Assembly (NCBI GenBank): GCA_965202675.1
Contig: OZ241842.1
Location: forward strand, 62,001 to 126,000
Direction: 5' to 3'
Length of the DNA stretch: 64,000 bases
Source: CATQHD01 sp965202675
GTDB lineage: Bacteria; Actinomycetota; Acidimicrobiia; Spongiisociales; Spongiisociaceae
How positions within the stretch are numbered: the stretch's first letter is position 1; every line of letters begins with the position of its first letter. The notes under the pieces are model-generated. The model ran no database searches, was not told the origin of the DNA, and was given only the letters and a program-made list of their open reading frames with translations. Both the position numbers and the translations under genes were made by a program. Positions 62,165-64,000 of this stretch are shown one piece after another.

Positions 62165-63244
62165 GTGGCGCGTTACGCCGAGATCACCGGCTGGGGCAAG
62201 GCCCTCCCGCCCACTGTGCTCAGCAACGCCGATCTGGAGTCGATAGTCGAGACCAGCGACGACTGGATCACCTCCCGCAGCGGCATCAAGGAGCGCCGCA
62301 TCTCCCACGCGCCGGCCACCGACATGGCCGAGCTGGCGGGACGCCGGGCGCTGGCGGCGGCGGGGTTGGACCCCCGGGAGGTGGATCTGATCGTCAACGC
62401 CACCTGCACCCCCGAATCGATCATTCCCGCCTCCGCCTCATACGTCCAGGCCAAACTCGGGGCGGTCAACGCCGGCGCCATGGATCTGAACGCCAATTGC
62501 TCGGGGTTCGTGTACGGATACGTCACGGTCGATTCCATGATCAGGTCGGGGGCGGTGGACACCGTGCTGCTGGTGGGTGTGGAGCGGCTCAGCTGGGTGA
62601 TGGACTTCACGGACCGGGGCACATGCATCCTGTTCGGCGACGGGGCCGGGGCGGTTGCGGTGGAGGCGGCCGACCGGGAGGCCGGCGTGTGCGGGTCGGT
62701 GCTGGGGGTGGACGGGACCATGGCCGACATCCTGTGCGTGCCGAACGACGGCACCATCGAACCCGGATCGGCCGATTCCCGCACCAGGATCGTCATGAAC
62801 GGATCGGACGTGTTCCGCCGGGCGGTGGCCGCCATGGCCGACGCCTCCGAGTCGGTGGTGAGCCAGGCCGGATGGGCGCTCGACGACATCGACCTCCTGG
62901 TGCCCCACCAGGCCAACCAGCGCATCATCGACGCCGCCGCCCGCCGGCTAAAGCTGGCGCCGTCCAAGGTGTTCCTCAACATCCACGCCTACGGCAACAC
63001 CAGCGCCGCCTCGATCCCCATCGCCCTCACCGAAGCCCTCGAGGGAGGGCGGGTGCCCCCCCGCGCCAACCTGGTGTTCGCCGCCTTCGGAGGGGGGCTT
63101 ACCTGGGCGGCGGCGGCCGTGCGGTTCGGAGAGCGGGTAACCCCGCGGGGGGTGGTCGAAGAAGAACTTCCCAAGCCGGACCGCACGGTATGGGATCTGC
63201 TGCAGCCCAACTTCGACCACTTCGGGCGGTTGGAGCTCGTATGA
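62165..63244 (+). CDS. fabH: 3-oxoacyl-ACP synthase III FabH
   Basis: Starts fatty-acid chains by condensing acyl-CoA with malonyl-ACP. 359 residues from GTG 62165. The Cys-His-Asn triad is visible: DLNANCSGF (Cys112), LVPHQANQRIID (His) and AYGNTSAASIPIAL (Asn). N-terminal SNADLESIVETSDDWITSRSGIKERR is family-typical. About 25 extra C-terminal residues (VVEEELPKPDRTVWDLLQPNFDHFGRLELV) exceed the usual length. The stop overlaps fabG (ATGA). Confidence 0.94.
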   Translation: MARYAEITGWGKALPPTVLSNADLESIVETSDDWITSRSGIKERRISHAPATDMAELAGRRALAAAGLDPREVDLIVNATCTPESIIPASASYVQAKLGAVNAGAMDLNANCSGFVYGYVTVDSMIRSGAVDTVLLVGVERLSWVMDFTDRGTCILFGDGAGAVAVEAADREAGVCGSVLGVDGTMADILCVPNDGTIEPGSADSRTRIVMNGSDVFRRAVAAMADASESVVSQAGWALDDIDLLVPHQANQRIIDAAARRLKLAPSKVFLNIHAYGNTSAASIPIALTEALEGGRVPPRANLVFAAFGGGLTWAAAAVRFGERVTPRGVVEEELPKPDRTVWDLLQPNFDHFGRLELV

Positions 63245-63975
63245 GCCGGATTGCCCTGGTCACCGGCGGATCCCGGGGAATCGGACGCGCCGCCTCCATG
63301 GAGCTGGCTTCCCGGGGGCATACGGTGGCGGTCAACTACGCCAAGCGGGACGACGCCGCCGCCGAGGTGGTCGAGTCGATCCGGGCCGGCGGCGGGGAGG
63401 CCCGCGCCTTCAGGGCAGATGTGAGCCGCCCCGGTGAGGTGTCGGATCTGTTTGCCCGGGTGGAAGAGCAGCTCGGACGGCCGGAGATACTGATCAACAA
63501 CGCCGGAACCACCGAGGACGCCCTGCTGGCCCGCCTCGACGAGGATTCCTGGGACCGGGTGATGGCCGTCAACCTCAAGTCGGTCTACCTGTGCAGCAAG
63601 GCCGCCGTCAGGGGCATGCTGCGGGCCCGCTGGGGGAGGATCGTGTCGCTGGGTTCGGTGGCGGGCGTGTCCGGCAACCCGGGGCAGACCAACTACGCCG
63701 CCTCCAAGGCGGGCGTCGGCGCCTTCTCCAAGTCCCTTTCCAAGGAGGTCGGCTCGCGCGGCATAACCGTCAACGTGGTCGCCCCCGGGTTCATCGAGAC
63801 CGACCTCACCTCCCGGCTGGGCAGCGGGGTGGTGGAGAGGGTACGCTCCAACACCAGTCTCCGGCGGCTCGGCCGACCCGAAGAGGTCGCCTCGGCGATT
63901 GGTTTTCTGGCCTCCGAGGAGGCCTCGTACATAACGGGGCAGGTACTGGCCGTCGACGGCGGGCTTGCTCTCTGA
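63241..63975 (+). CDS. fabG: 3-oxoacyl-ACP reductase FabG
   Basis: NADPH-dependent reductase of fatty-acid elongation, 244-residue short-chain dehydrogenase: ALVTGGSRGIGRA (cofactor), NNAGTTEDALLARLD, catalytic Ser in IVSLGSVAG, YAASK (Tyr/Lys) and VAPGFIETDLT. The start overlaps fabH. The 25 bases after the stop hold no gene; an acyl carrier protein gene would be the usual next member. Confidence 0.93.
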   Translation: MSRIALVTGGSRGIGRAASMELASRGHTVAVNYAKRDDAAAEVVESIRAGGGEARAFRADVSRPGEVSDLFARVEEQLGRPEILINNAGTTEDALLARLDEDSWDRVMAVNLKSVYLCSKAAVRGMLRARWGRIVSLGSVAGVSGNPGQTNYAASKAGVGAFSKSLSKEVGSRGITVNVVAPGFIETDLTSRLGSGVVERVRSNTSLRRLGRPEEVASAIGFLASEEASYITGQVLAVDGGLAL

Positions 63976-64000
63976 GACCCTGCCAAAAGCAAGCACAACC

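Overview
The window is a GC-rich bacterial chromosome segment. Its gene content points to an actinomycete-type organism, possibly Acidimicrobiia; the phylum is inferred from content (PhoU/PhoP-type operon, IdeR/DtxR-like iron boxes, Mtb12-like lipoprotein, UvrD2-type HRDC helicase, many apparent leaderless starts), not from a marker-gene tree. Most genes sit in tightly packed operons with ATGA or GTGA start/stop overlaps.

Layout. 1-3975: end of the phosphate uptake operon (pstA fragment, pstB, phoU) followed by a two-component pair. 4014-5688: small AT-richer island with a MNT/HEPN pair and an unknown gene. 5839-7263: malic enzyme with ACT domain. 7345-13376: iron island with two iron boxes, efeO-efeB, an Mtb12-like lipoprotein and a heme/siderophore ABC transporter. 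13480-15231: PolX. 15276-18407: AT-rich, stand-alone type IIG-like restriction-methylation enzyme. 18447-24980 (minus strand): RDD lipoprotein, a 2-oxoacid dehydrogenase E1 alpha/beta pair with an alpha/beta hydrolase, and a PlsB-type acyltransferase. 25106: dtd.

25679-31885 is the most unusual part. Two related two-gene cassettes (ABC/OLD-like ATPase plus small PD-(D/E)xK-like protein), both AT-rich, point away from each other. Between them lies a decayed copy of the 3' part of hisIE. Downstream of the second cassette is a copy of a dispersed non-coding repeat that carries an ISL3-family insertion with a clean 8-bp target duplication and a frameshifted transposase.

32018-37174 (minus): a histidine operon yerC-hisG-hisD-hisB-hisH-hisF-hisIE with a perfect 16-bp palindrome upstream. 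hisA is separated from it by a second, longer copy of the dispersed repeat. 38715-41343 (minus): glutamate-cysteine ligase-like enzyme, SpoU RNA methyltransferase, nitroreductase. 41436-42578: small unknown genes and the third repeat copy. 42611-45386 (minus): three-subunit proton-translocating transhydrogenase. 45440-51647 (minus): leuB, leuA, ilvC, ilvN, ilvB preceded by a classic promoter, an apparently leaderless leader peptide containing Val-Leu-Val-Leu, and a terminator hairpin, which together look like a branched-chain amino acid attenuator. 51691-58463: NYN-domain protein, DUF2905 protein, ilvD, metallophosphoesterase, UvrD2-like helicase. 58613-64000: small heat-shock protein, DUF1232 protein, MFS transporter and the start of a fatty-acid synthesis operon (fabD, fabH, fabG).

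The core is amino-acid, lipid, iron and phosphate metabolism. The accessory DNA (MNT/HEPN, type IIG, ATPase-nuclease cassettes, repeats, IS) is inserted between core operons and looks horizontally acquired. The main candidate for an undescribed system is the paired ATPase-nuclease locus beside the duplicated hisIE fragment.
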